From assembly GCA_037447655.1 (NCBI GenBank), contig JBBHKE010001581.1, forward strand, positions 124,001-188,000: a DNA stretch of 64,000 bases, in the 5' to 3' direction. The notes under the pieces are model-generated. The model searched no databases and was not told the DNA's origin. It saw nothing but the letters and a program-made list of their open reading frames with translations. This document shows positions 37,177-50,000 of the stretch, one piece after another. How positions within the stretch are numbered: position 1 is the stretch's first letter; the number at the start of each line of letters is the position of its first letter. This DNA is from Zygnema cylindricum. Taxonomy: Eukaryota > Streptophyta > Zygnematophyceae > Zygnematales > Zygnemataceae. Made by a program: the position numbers and the translations under genes.

Positions 37177-40100
37177 CTGCAATTCCAGTACGCCTTTGCA
37201 AAAGCCCTGGAAATCCCCAGTCTCCAGGGGCCACGTGGAGAGCGCTCGGAGGCTGCGGAGGACCTCCAAAACGTGAGGAATGTCTGTGATACGGGCAGGC
37301 TGATGTGGCATATGCCCCCGTGGTCCCAAGCAGCGTCCATCCAGCTCAGCGTCCAGTCAGCGAACCTTGACTGTACAAGAAATTTCAAACTCCCGCGTAG
37401 CTTTGCTTCGCTGATTGGCGTAAGGGCTTACGTGGAGCCAGCTCATCGGGTGAACCAAAGCGCATCCGCTGACGGAAAGTTAGGAAGATGAATTTTGGCG
37501 AGCCCACCTGAAATATTTGCTGATATGGCAGATACGTCCGAAGTCCTTGGATTCGCGAAGGCGCTTTTTGGAGCGTTGTGACGTTGACCCGAGATCCAAA
37601 GTTGGTAGGCTTATGGATCTTTTCCAATATTTGTTTTTTTTTTTCAATTATCTTTTGTTTTGCACTCCTGGTTGGACAAGGCAGAAAACGTTTCAGCGCG
37701 CATTAAGTCTACGTGGCGTACTCGTATTGCCTAATCATTCAGAAAACGGATCTGTCCGATCCAATTTATAGTCACACGTGCCACCAGATATGTCCGCGCG
37801 CCAGAGTGGCAAGAACGCGTATCGAACTATCGATGCCTATTTGTCGGTGAAATCCAGATATCAATTGGTCGTAATAAGTACGGTAACGGCCCACGCCACC
37901 TGAATTAAACATTTTATCGGCCGGCTGCTGGCAGCCGTTTTACCAGCCGGCCTTCCTCGCCGACTGGTTACTGGTTAATACTACCACTTCACTAGTACTG
38001 TACCAGTGCCAGTTTACCGCCCTCTTTTTCTTACTCTTTTTAGGGTTTTGGCAGTAGGTTTGCAGTTCTACGAGCGTATGAACTCACTCCGGTACGTTCG
38101 CAGGCCATCCTATATTTTAAAATGCATATTCTTTGGAAAAATTTCAACTTTTTTAGGGATCCAGTATCTTTGGAAATTCAATTTTCTTTAAAAATTCACA
38201 TTTTTTGGAACTTTTTTTTTGGAGTTTTGACTTTTTAGGGTCCTGTATGTCACTGTTAAGTATTTTGCATAGATCTGCAGCAGCAACATGGCAAAAATAA
38301 AAAAATACAAGTGTTTATGAACATCTTAGGGTTTAAATGGCCTTGACGTCTCAATACTGGATGTACTATACTAAGGCAAAAAAAAAAAAAAAATCAAAGG
38401 ACAATTTTGTTTTTTTTTGTCGTTTTGTGAAACATGATAACATATTAGCATCCATATGAAATAAATAAAAATTCAAACGTACATCAGAATTGAGTCGAAC
38501 TAAGTTATTCATAGTATACAGTTTCCAGTCTCTTTTAAGCCTTTACGAACAAATTTATTTCGGGCACACCACTTAGAAAACTTTTTTTATTATGCTTTTA
38601 GTAAAGGACAGTGAACTCATTACAAATGGGTTACAAATAACATTTAACCGTTTGTGGTTTTCTTTCATAAAGCAAGAGAACATGTTACAACAATTTACCA
38701 ATAAAAGTATGCTTGTCCTTTTCCTTGTGGTTTTGCTTTTAGCAGTGTTCTCTGTTTTTGGAATTTTGATCTCGTGCTACATGTCACGTTCATTCTCCCA
38801 TTTATTTCAATACTGTACTCGGGCGGTTTCCCACGGTACTTGTTTTTTACTAAGATCCGCATCAAAACAACTAGACTCAACCTTATTCAACTCAACTCGA
38901 CTTTTTTTTCGTTAGTATGTACCCTGCAACTAAGCTCAAATGCTTTCATTTCTCCGTTGCTTTGACAAGAACAGGAAACAACTGCATACGTCCAAAAAAC
39001 AAATTCAAATTCAAACACCAGTGATTGTTTCCGTGATCTTGGCCAATGTTATGCCTATGTTTGTTAGAGGAACAATGTACATGCTTCCATTGAAGATACT
39101 AGTGATAAAAGAGTTTATTAAGAAAGCGTGATAGAAAACCGTCTGAATACATCGGAACAAAGGAAACGAACAGCTAGAAAGAAATTGAAGAAACAAGAAG
39201 AAAATTTACTGGGAAGTAAATCTAGAAGAGAAAAAAAAAGTGATGATAAGCTTTACTAAAATGTGCGAATGGCAGAGGGAGAGGGCAAGCATAGCTTCTC
39301 TTTTGAAACAGAAACAAGCAATTGGCTGATTATAAATCCCCTTTACTTTCACACCTTATCAAATGAGAAGAAGAATAAACCCTCCATGTTTGCTCAAAAG
39401 GTCTGCACAAGCTTCAAAATATAATAATAACAAACATTTAACCATCCGAGTACATGGAAACAATAGAAAGGAAACTGGAAAAGCCAAAACAAAACCGAAA
39501 GTATGTAAACAGAAATAAAAATGAATAGCATTGCAATTTCCACAGCTTTTAACAGAGGGTTGAAACGACCTGTCTAACACGCATTATCTTAGTAATGATT
39601 GGATATTATGCCTAGCTCAAGGTCAATGGTGCCTTCCCTTCCAAACCTCAAACAGACGCTACACAAATGGAAATTTGTCGTATATCAAAGATTCTCTTTA
39701 GTATGGAAAACCAAGAACAAAACAATCTAATAAGCTCATGTCACTATGGTCAATCCTAAACTTTGCAACAATTAAGTGAAATTGGATGTACTTAACGCCA
39801 ATCTCATAATTTTTATACCAGGGATGGCAAATCTCGAGTAAGATTCTTTCATGGCCTTTACCATTACTGCTCTCATGAATAGTAGCGATAAGCTTTATTA
39901 AAACCGAGCGATGGTAATCCAACTGAGTAGTTGGAAACAAAAAACAAACGGTGAAGGCAAATCGAAAAAGTAAACTGGCAAACAAAAAACCAAACAAAAA
40001 ATAAGAACACAGCTAAAGAAAATGGACAACCAAAAAAAGTCACACCAACAAAGGGGAACAAAAAGAATCTTCATAAAAAACACACAATCCCAACATCCAT

Positions 40101-40261
40101 TCCCCCAAAACCACAGTAAAACTTGTTTTTTGACATTATCAATGAGTTCAACAAAACAGAGCACCTGACAGAGTAAATACATTGAAGAAATTTGCCACCA
40201 TGTATTTTACGGTGAACCATAAGAAAACCAGTAGGAATAATGTCATATAACATAAATAGGG

Positions 40262-40430
40262 AAGTTAAATTTTGATATATTGTATACCATCAAAAGGAGA
40301 GTTAACTTTGATATATTATACACCGTAAAAAGGAGAGTACAAGATTGATATATGATATAACATCAAAAGGAGAGTAAACTTCGAGAAGTGATATAACATC
40401 AAAAGGAGAGTAAAACTTCATTAGTGTACT
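40262..40430. repeat. Irregular tandem repeat with ATCAAAAGGAGAGT
   Basis: Four to five diverged units containing GATATA, then CATCAAAAGGAGAGT and AACTT. Spacing varies, so the array is old or was built by irregular expansion. Confidence 0.6.
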
Positions 40431-40608
40431 AACACTCTAACCAACATGACAAGCACACGCCCAAGTCTTCAAACATTTCGGTCCAAATTATTGCTCAAAT
40501 GACAATTTTTCTCAAGAATCTAAAATTAATTTACCGAAAATTTGTACACTTCGAATAAACTGTCCAAATCAAACAATTCTCAGCTTCATAACAAACGTTT
40601 CAAACATC

Positions 40609-40701
40609 ATGAAGCAGCAAAACCACGGCACTTTCTGAAATGAAGCAGCAAAACCACGGCACTTTCTGAAATGAAGCAGTAAAACAACCGCACTTTCTGA
40701 A
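40609..40701. repeat. 31-bp tandem repeat, three units
   Basis: Units begin at 40609, 40640 and 40671 with ATGAAGCAG and end in CACTTTCTGAA. The first two are identical; the third has a few changes. Confidence 0.85.
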
Positions 40702-41060
40702 CCTTGCTCGAAAATAGTGCCACATCAGCCTAAAAATACCCATGACCAATTTTTCACCGATTTTTCTCTGATTTTTCTTTCTCCTTAAAAGTCATTCCGA
40801 TACAGAACGGGCCCTCATCAGTGGCCTCATAAACAAAAAAGAAAAGGACCATGCTCTTGATTGTTACGAGAAATTGGCCAATTAAAAAGTCAAACCATGA
40901 AAACTTTACTCAATAAAGTTATAACTTTCGAGTGAAAGGCTCGACTTAATTGTAATTTGCTGCTCCCTTTAAAGGATATCGACGGGATCGATAAATACGT
41001 GGCCCTTCTCCTCTTACGCCTTCTGTGAAAAGGAAGCGAAAAATAATGTGGAATAATTTC

Positions 41061-44000
41061 TCAGGTGGCAATAACACTCTCCTCGGACGATCCACCAACC
41101 AGAACGTTCATAGCATCCTGTATCATTTCAAAAATACTGTCAGCTTGTATGAACTTGACTCTAAGAAACCCTAAGAAAACCCTGAAAAAACCTGATTAAG
41201 ACTAGGTTGAACAAAAATCAACAATCTCATTTTCATGTGAAAACAAAGCTCTATAATGAGCAGAAATATAAATTTCCATAACAAAAAAAATCACAATCGT
41301 CCACATCATTTGGACTGGAAATAGAAATATTAACACTAAAACAGTCCTCATACTAAATATTTCATATCGCTAATAGCGGTTAACCATGTACCAGAGTTAA
41401 ACAATTAAAACTAGATATAATTTAGTGCACTCTAATTTATGAACTCTATTTGATGATTCGGGTTTCGAAAAAGCAAAACCGAAAAAGTGTATTACCCCCA
41501 ATAGAGAAGAACAGTGCAGTCTTTAAAATAGAAAACCACACTTCCCATCGCTATTGAGTTAATCACTTTGATAAAAAAGAGAGCTTTTTTATCCAAAATC
41601 ATAAAATAGTGCTAATAACACTATTTAGTTACCCTAATGAGCCACGCAGAAAAACACACGGAAAGACATAATTTAGTGTAGTTAATTCTACTAAAGGGGT
41701 TAACGCTAAAAATTCACTAAGTATAATAGTGATGAGCGTTGTAGTTTCATCAAAGCAGCCTGTAAACTTGCTGCAAGTCAAAAAAAAAAAAAACAAAGCA
41801 AAACGAAACAACACCTTAGAATCATTGTTGATGGCGCCTTTTTGACGGCCATGCTGCTCTCCTCCTTCTGCCTGAACAATGGACTCACAACACCTTTTTC
41901 ACCTTTGAGCTTTCGTTGAAGCTTCAATTAACACACGCTGCTTCTCAATAGTAAACCAACACTACTGCTTTTCAGTGCTTCCAATTATTGATGTTCTAAA
42001 AACATCTAGATCTGCTACCTTGGCATCGCTAGCATCAGATCCAGTTCAGACCATAGTTCAAATTTGAAAAAACTTGAAACACTATAATAGGGTAGACCAC
42101 TATACGCGCATTATACGGTTGTTCCAAGTATAGTACAGAGAAACCGCATCTAGCATTTCCAATAGTTTTCACAAAGTTGAACTATGGCTTAGACACAGAA
42201 TAAAAACCACAGTGGTTTTTCCACTATGGTTTCAAATCCTCGTGGATACACCGGCCTCATCTCTAAATACAGTACACAATTTCCACAACTGCTCTAGTTC
42301 GTATTCGGAAAAATACATTTTACCAGTATGCAACAAACAACTACAACATACCCTACGATAAATAGAGACAATCCCATTTTGATATAACAAAAGATAGCCT
42401 TCATAGTTTGGACCGCAGTTACAGACCTATAATCCACTGACAGTAAGCAGCTATAAGGGGCCCACTTTATGTGCGTACATGCTTTGACATACATCATACA
42501 ATTTTCCCATCCATACTATCAGCCTGTTTAGACATAGAAAAAAAATATAATCGGGATTTACCGCGTCACTCTTAGATACTTTTGCAGATTAAAATACAAT
42601 TTTGATAGTAATCATGTAGGAACTGATCATCTCAGAAGTAATCCCCCTGTGACTATGGTGCAGGAAGCAATTGCATAAAAACACACCGGCAATGGCCGAC
42701 GAGCTTTTTGGGTCCCCCATCCTCGTCTTGGGGGCGGGGGGGCAGAAGAAACAGGAGGTGGTGCAACAACCGGAGTTGGTACAACAGCCTGATAAAACCA
42801 GCCATCCCATTTCACCACTTTAATCATGCTCAGTTTTTATAAATAAAACCTTTAAAACAATAACAATTTCTTTCTCTCTTAGCCTACGTCAAGAGCCTTG
42901 AATTTTATAACATTTTCTACAAAGAGCTTTTAAAGGACGCTGGCAATTTATGGGCCAATCTGTGCTCTGGCAGACAGATGGATGGCATAACAGAAGTGAG
43001 TATCGTGTAAAAGAGAGAGAGAGAGGGAGAGAGAGGGAATAACAGACCTCCTGTACCGGAGCCCTTGTTTGGGCAACAGGTGTTGGTTGGGGCTTCTGTC
43101 GAGGAGCCCGGTTCCCATTAGCAGCCACCTCTTCAGGTGGAGGGGGCAAAGGACCGGCCAGTATAGTGTTGTGCTCTACTCTCATCTGTCAAGAAAAGAG
43201 AAAAAAGAAAGAAAAACCAGAATTATGAAAAACATATTCAGAAAAGGAGCAACCATCAAGTCTTTATCAAGCATAATCATCATATATAGAAGGTCATTAA
43301 CAGAAGTCATCAGTGGGACATGTGCCAGGCAATTTCGACATGCAGAATAGTGATAACTTCACTTCACATCATAGAAGGCGTCTGTCTCAACAAACAGGGC
43401 AGGATAAACTATAGCACCAAGAACAAGACCGTCAATAGCAAACGCAATTATTTGGCTGGTTCATCTTTAACTGCCAATAAATTCACACCTCTAGATGTAA
43501 AAATTGAGCAATTCAAACACAGCTCTGAGCACATTCTGACTGCTGGGGCCGATGTGACAGTTTATCCGGGTTATATTGTTTACAAAAAGCACAGTTTCAA
43601 AGATTTCTACTGGCAGATTGTCGTACAGCAATTGACACGTTATTTTTTTTTAATTGAACTTTTGTCACTGGCATGTTAAAAAGTTCAACTCGATTATGCC
43701 TATTAGTTTCAATATCATAGGGGTGGCTGTTACGGCAGTATCTGCGGATTGCATTAGCATATTGCTAATTATGTTTTCAATGTTAATTCACACTTTTGCT
43801 AGCCCAATCTTCCCAAAATTGTGCATTCCACACCGATTCATGTTTTTCTATCAAACATAAACACAACAACTCTGAAAAATCTAATGACCAGACTTAGTCC
43901 ATTGACATTATCGACCAGACTAATGATGGCGAATGGTGCAGAGCCACCTTCAAACCAAGACTTGCGCATTCCACACCGTTCCATGATTTTGTATTAGACA

Positions 44001-47000
44001 ATACCACAAACCCGTGAAAAACCCATTGACCAGACTTAGTCCATAAGTACTATGAACCACACTATTGATGGTGAACGGTGTAGCAAGCGTCCTTCCTAAC
44101 AAGTCTGATTTGCAAAATACCTGGTGAAGAAGATGACCGATTTGATTGAGCAAGAGGTGGACAGAGGCTGTGGGGGTAAAAGAGCTACAGCCGTCCTCAG
44201 AGCTGGTCGCTGGAGACCATTCTCAACTTCCGTGGCCTCGGCCATAATGGTGTCCACACGGGAAGCCCATTCCTAAAAACAGTTTCCACACAATGTAGAG
44301 CGTCACTGATGACTTCGACTAAGCTTGTCTGACAGAGGACTCACACTTATTGTTTCACGAATCTGGAGCAGTGTAAGGTACTTGCAGATATTTGCAAATA
44401 TTTTGTGTAGGAAAACAGCAGGATCACGAGAGAGAGAGGGGGGAGGGAAGGGGGAAGGGGGAGGGAGAGGGAGAGGGAGAGGGAGAGGGAGAGGGAGAGG
44501 GAGAGGGAGGGGGAGGGGGAGGGGGAGAGGGAGAGGGAGAGGGAGGGGGAGAGGGAGAGGGAGAGGGAGAGGGAGAGGGAGAGGGAGAGGGAGAGGGAGA
44601 GGGAGAGGGAGAGGGAGAGGGAGAGGGAGAGGGAGAGGGAGAGGGAGAGGGAGAGGGAGAGGGAGAGGGAGGGGGAGAGGGAGAGGGAGAGGGAGAGGGA
44701 GAGGGAGAGGGAGAGGGAGAGGGAGAGGGGAGAGGGAGAGGGAGAGGGAGAGGGAGAGGGAGAGGGAGAGGGAGAGGGAGAGGGAGAGGGAGAGGGAGAG
44801 GGAGAGGGAGAGGGAGAGGGAGAGGGAGAGGGAGAGGGAGAGGGAGGGGGAGAGGGAGAGGGAGAGGGAGAGGGAGAGGGAGAGGGAGAGGGAGAGGGAG
44901 AGGGAGAGGGAGAGGGAGAGGGAGAGGGAGAGGGAGAGGGAGAGGGAGAGGGAGAGGGAGAGGGAGAGGGAGAGGGAGAGGGAGAGGGAGAGGGAGAGGG
45001 AGAGGGAGAGGGAGAGGGAGAGGGAGAGGGAGAGGGAGAGGGAGAGGGAGAGGGAGGGAGAGGGAGAGGGAGAGGGAGAGGGAGAGGGAGAGGGAGAGGG
45101 AGAGGGAGAGGGAGAGGGAGAGGGAGAGGGAGAGGGAGAGGGAGAGGGAGAGGGAGAGGGAGAGGGAGAGGGAGAGGGAGAGGGAGAGGGAGAGGGAGAG
45201 GGAGAGGGAGAGGGAGAGGGAGAGGGAGAGGGAGAGGGAGAGGGAGAGGGAGAGGGAGAGGGAGAGGGAGAGGGAGAGGGAGAGAGGGAAAGAGATGAAA
45301 GAACACTTGCATGTGAAACCCCTATGACGTAACAATGTCATCCAGAGCTATAGCATGTCCTTCCCCATGCTGGCAATGCAAACAACAATTGGAGGTACAA
45401 AGAGCATTAAAAAAACTCTGGTCTGGTTGTTTAAGGCATTATGTCAGCAAGGGATAGCCTTTATTAGAAGTCCCTCAAAACAGGGTTTATTAGGATTTCC
45501 TAAAACGACCGGCTCACCTTAGTCATGTTGCGATAGCTATCCTTCGGCTTCTCCAACTCCTTCGCCCTGGTCACATAAAAATGGAAGAAACCAAGAGTGC
45601 ATGGATATCAACTTCACAAAAGTTAAACGGCAGGATTAGGAAAAAGACCTTGAAGAAAAGGGATAATTCTAGGATTTCAACACAGATCGTGAAGGAAAAA
45701 CAAAGTGAGATGGGAAGGTCCTTGTCTAATGAGTACACAAGGACCTCCGTCTTAGTTATTTGTCAGCATAAAATAAAATTATGCGAATAAATTGGGGTTT
45801 AAGTTTTATTACCTGCTGTGACCTGCAAAATAAGGACGACTAGAGAAGTGATAAAATAGCAAGAACCAGCCTGGTTGGATTAACTCCAATTAAAACTTGC
45901 AAAGGGTTTGGCAAAATCATGATTGAGCACTCAAAAACATTTAATAAAAGAAAAACGTGCAGAAATTTGTGATACCAAGGCCAGTGCTTCCCATTCAACA
46001 TGTAGTCTGTAAAACTGAATTTAGGTGCAGCCAATATGCAGAGACTACATACAGACCAGCTCAAAAACAATCATCGAAAGAAAAACCTGCAGGAATTTAA
46101 GTAACTACGCACCAGTTTAGTCTTCCCCTGGTCCCTTAGACGAGCGAGATCTGCTTCCATGGATGCCAGCTTGGCCTGGTTGAAATGGAGGCGTTGCCCC
46201 GACCTGCCCAACACACACATTGAAGATTTATGACTCACCGCCACAGAAGTGGACTGATGCTACAAGTATCACTTACTGACTGTGAACACTTACAGAGGCT
46301 AGATAGAAGCTGACGGCTGTAAAGGCCGTAAAAAAGCTGAAGAGCATGTACAGAGCTTGACAGAAACCGACGATATAAAAGCTGAAAATTATGTATAGAG
46401 ACTGGATATAAATTGAAGAGTATGTATAAAAGCTGTATAAAAGCTGAAAAGCATGTATAGAAGCTTGATAGAAGCTAAAGATATTAAAGCTGAAGAACAT
46501 GTATAAAGGTCAGAAAAAAGAAGTGTGTGTATAGAGGCAGTATAAAAGCTGAGGAGCATGTATAAAGGCTGAATAAAGCTGAAGAACACGTATACAGGTT
46601 GTCAAAAGGCTGAAGAACAGGTAAGAGGCTGCATAAAAGCTGAAGAGCAAGTATAGAGGTTCAATAAGATCTGAAGAGAATACATGAACACTGTATACAT
46701 ACTGAAAAGATCTTAGAAACGTCGAAAAGAAGGGTCATATGAGACTCACTCGTGGAGCTGCTGTTGCTTGTGTGCCATGTAGCCTGCCAGCGCCTGCAGG
46801 TGGCCAATCACCGCGCTGCACATCACGGTGCACACCATCTCCTCCTGCTCGCTGCTACTGCTGCTCTGCATACCGCAGGCGTGTGGAAGTGTCAGAATTC
46901 GACGTTAGAGCAAACACCTAAACCTCTCCCTCCCACTTCCTCTCCCTCCCTCACCCACCCTCCCCGCCTGCCTTCCCTCCCTCCCTACCGCTCCCAAGAA

Positions 47001-50000
47001 AGAACAAAAAAAGGGGAACAATCTAGTCACTGAAAGGAGAACAATTTAGCCACATATCGGGATACCCAGACAAGACTGTCTTCAACTCACCTCTGGTGGA
47101 CGAACCAGCAGTGCCTCCAATGCGTGCACCACCCCCAGCTGCTGTGCACACCATGCCTGCATCCGCTCCACAGGACTGGCGTGCTGTTGGGCAAGAACTT
47201 GCTGAGCGTCTAAACTTGGCAGATCTGCGCCATTTTCCTGCACAGTCGAAAACAAATAGGCACGGTGAAGGAGATAGAAGATTAAAACACGGATTAAAAA
47301 AGTGTGTAAGGGTAATAAGGATGTATTAAACGTTAACGAAATTAAATGAGCAGCTCATTAAAATAAAACTGGCATGGTTAAGTATAAAGACCCCGCCGTT
47401 CAACAAAATGACTAGTGTTGCAAGTTACAGCGAGTTTGATTTTTTTGAATTTCATAAACACAGATGCCATTCTTTTTCTGGTCTTGATTCGGCAGACAGA
47501 AAGAAATCCTTCGAGAGAATTAAAAGCTCACAACTATAAAAAACTTGAAAACATAAAGCTAACTTTGAGGTTGTTTCTATGGCAGCTCTACAGTATGGTA
47601 TTTGGTACAGCAAGCAGCTCTACGGTACGGTATTCGATACAGCAAGGCTGCAGAATGCATATTGATAAGGCCACAGTATTCAGTGCATACAGGAGAAAAT
47701 ATTTTTAAAAATATAGGGGTATTATATCCAACATTGGCATAAAGTGGCCGCAAAAGTAGACAGCGGAAAAAAGTGATCGTTACATCGCGACAAACAAGTT
47801 AGGACCCTTATGGCATTCAACAGTATTCGGTTACGGTACTGTAACCGCGTCCAAACCGGCATAATACAAAAAAGAATGAAAATTTACTTCTGTTAACACC
47901 ATAAGCCCATGCATGCTGGTTTTTTACAGGCATACCAAGAGTTTTGCATACATAATGCAAGCAGCCTAACACACTAATTTTGCACAGGGTGAACTACAAT
48001 TGTGTACATTCCTACAGAGATTGAGGGAGGGCAAACCTGCAAAGAAGCTTCCAACTGTGCATTAACAATCTGACGACGTGTCTCCATTGCTGCCAGAGCT
48101 CCCTTCAACCGTTCCACCTCCTTCTCTGCTGCATTCAACTGACATTTCCAGACAGCTATGAATGTCAGCAAATACTGACCAAACCGGGAAAAGGAAAACG
48201 CAGGCCTATTCAGTGTGCTAAGTTGCCATAATCTCCCCATGTGATACATAGTGGAGCATGCCCAGCTTCTTCAAATTGAGTAACCCAGTCAACACATTGC
48301 CATATTGGATGTCAAGCATGGGTCTACGTACACTCTACCCGTGTAGGTTTAGGAGGTTTCGTTCACATAAACTCATAAAGTCGCTTCCAACTGATTTTGC
48401 TGGTGAGGATTAAAAAAAGGTGGTTACATTACAAAATGTATAATTACAAAAACTTGCAAGACGTGGATTAATTAGCTTGTCGCATTAACACTTTTTCATG
48501 TACAAAGCTGCAAAAAGAGGCATCTTGGTCTAGTTTTATTAACTCAGCTATAATGCCCATTATTAGTTTTAAAAATATTTTGGGCACTCAAACACTTATT
48601 CTCGTCACAAAGTTTTCCTTTTTCAATCGTGCATCGCGATCCAAAGATGAGATCGTTACCTTTCAATTGCTCCCCTTCAAAAAAAAAAAAAAATACGAAT
48701 GGTTGACAAAAACGCTAAAAACGTTCGAGTGCCCAAAAAAAATCTAATACTGATGGTGATAGGTAGTGTAGTGATGCACAATGGGTTCAATCCCCTCCAG
48801 CTGGGCAGAAAACATAAGCACCTGCATTTGAATAGAAGCTTCCTCTTCTGCGAGCTGAGCTGCTACATGCTGAAGCTCCTGCTTCTTTTGCGAGGCTTGC
48901 TGTTCAGCTTTTTCTTTCAAAGACAAACTGGATGCGTCCGAGGCAGCCGGCTGTGTATTCACCAAAAGGAGAAAACACCAAAGAGTAAGTTGCATTTCCT
49001 ATCTGGATGCAACCAATTTCACAACACCATTGCCAGCCAAAAACTATCTAGAGCAACCCGCCTCCAACTCTATTGCAACACATGAAATTCAAGAGAAGAG
49101 AGGAGACATAACACAGGAGGGTGGCACCTCAGAAACGATAAATTTTATTTTTTATGCAAGATTTAAAAAAAAGAAAAAATGCGCTTCCCTGCAATTAGTC
49201 ACATAGTACTCATGAATAAAAAAAAACTGACATAAGACTTACATAAACTCCCGAGGTTTCAAGTACCCTGTCTTAAGCCATCTAATCAGTCCAGCCAATA
49301 ATTTTTTACCATTCTTATTATCTTCACTGTTATTCTTATTCCCATGAGTTTCTGATAAAATTCAGAAAGAATAAGAATAGATGTTCTGACAACCATTCAA
49401 ACCATTCATACCATCCATACCATATTCATAGACCATAAACGATTCATACCTCTGGAACCTGTGACCGCTGTTGCCTGATATTTGCGGCAAGTTGACGGAT
49501 ACTATGGAGGGCATGAGCTGCAGTAGATTCTTCTTTAGCCTTTGTACTGCCTTTGGACAGGTCAGAAGTATCATCTGGCAATAAGAGCACAAAGCGTTCC
49601 TCGCTCAACTTCACCAAGAGCTGTGAAAGCCTGTAACAGTAAAAAACGACCTATCAGAGAAGTCGCAACCTTGGCTTCAGCTTGCCAACACTAAAGCCTT
49701 TCCTTAACAGCCACGGTATCAATGTCACTAATAGGGTAATTACACACACGATTACTGGTGTTACTAGCCATAGTACACTTTCTGCACAATTACTTTTGCA
49801 ATTCTTTGCCAGCAAGACGAGAAATGGAGTGTGTGTGATTACCCTATAAGTGGCAACAACGATAGGAGATAAAAGAAGTCTTAGGTTTACGGCTCAGCCT
49901 GTACCTCTTGTTAACAAAGTAGTTCCAAAACCAACAAAAAACAACTGCATGGCAACAAAAGTGAAGACTTATTAAATTCTACTTACCTTGCCCGCTCAGG

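Larger units (their letters stand above)
36997..41060. other. Intergenic region upstream of ICL
   Basis: The first ~900 bp upstream of ICL is less AT-rich and probably promoter. From about 38000 to 40900 the sequence is AT-rich and holds dispersed GATGGTAAACCATC-type repeat relics (near 39120, 39440 and 39900) and two short tandem arrays. No gene is supported. Confidence 0.6.

Noticed and set aside
44325-45341. Open frames of about 305-335 residues made of RE, GR, GE, LS, LP or SP repeats on both strands
   Set aside because: They are translations of the (GGGAGA)n tract; a hexamer stays open in most frames without meaning.
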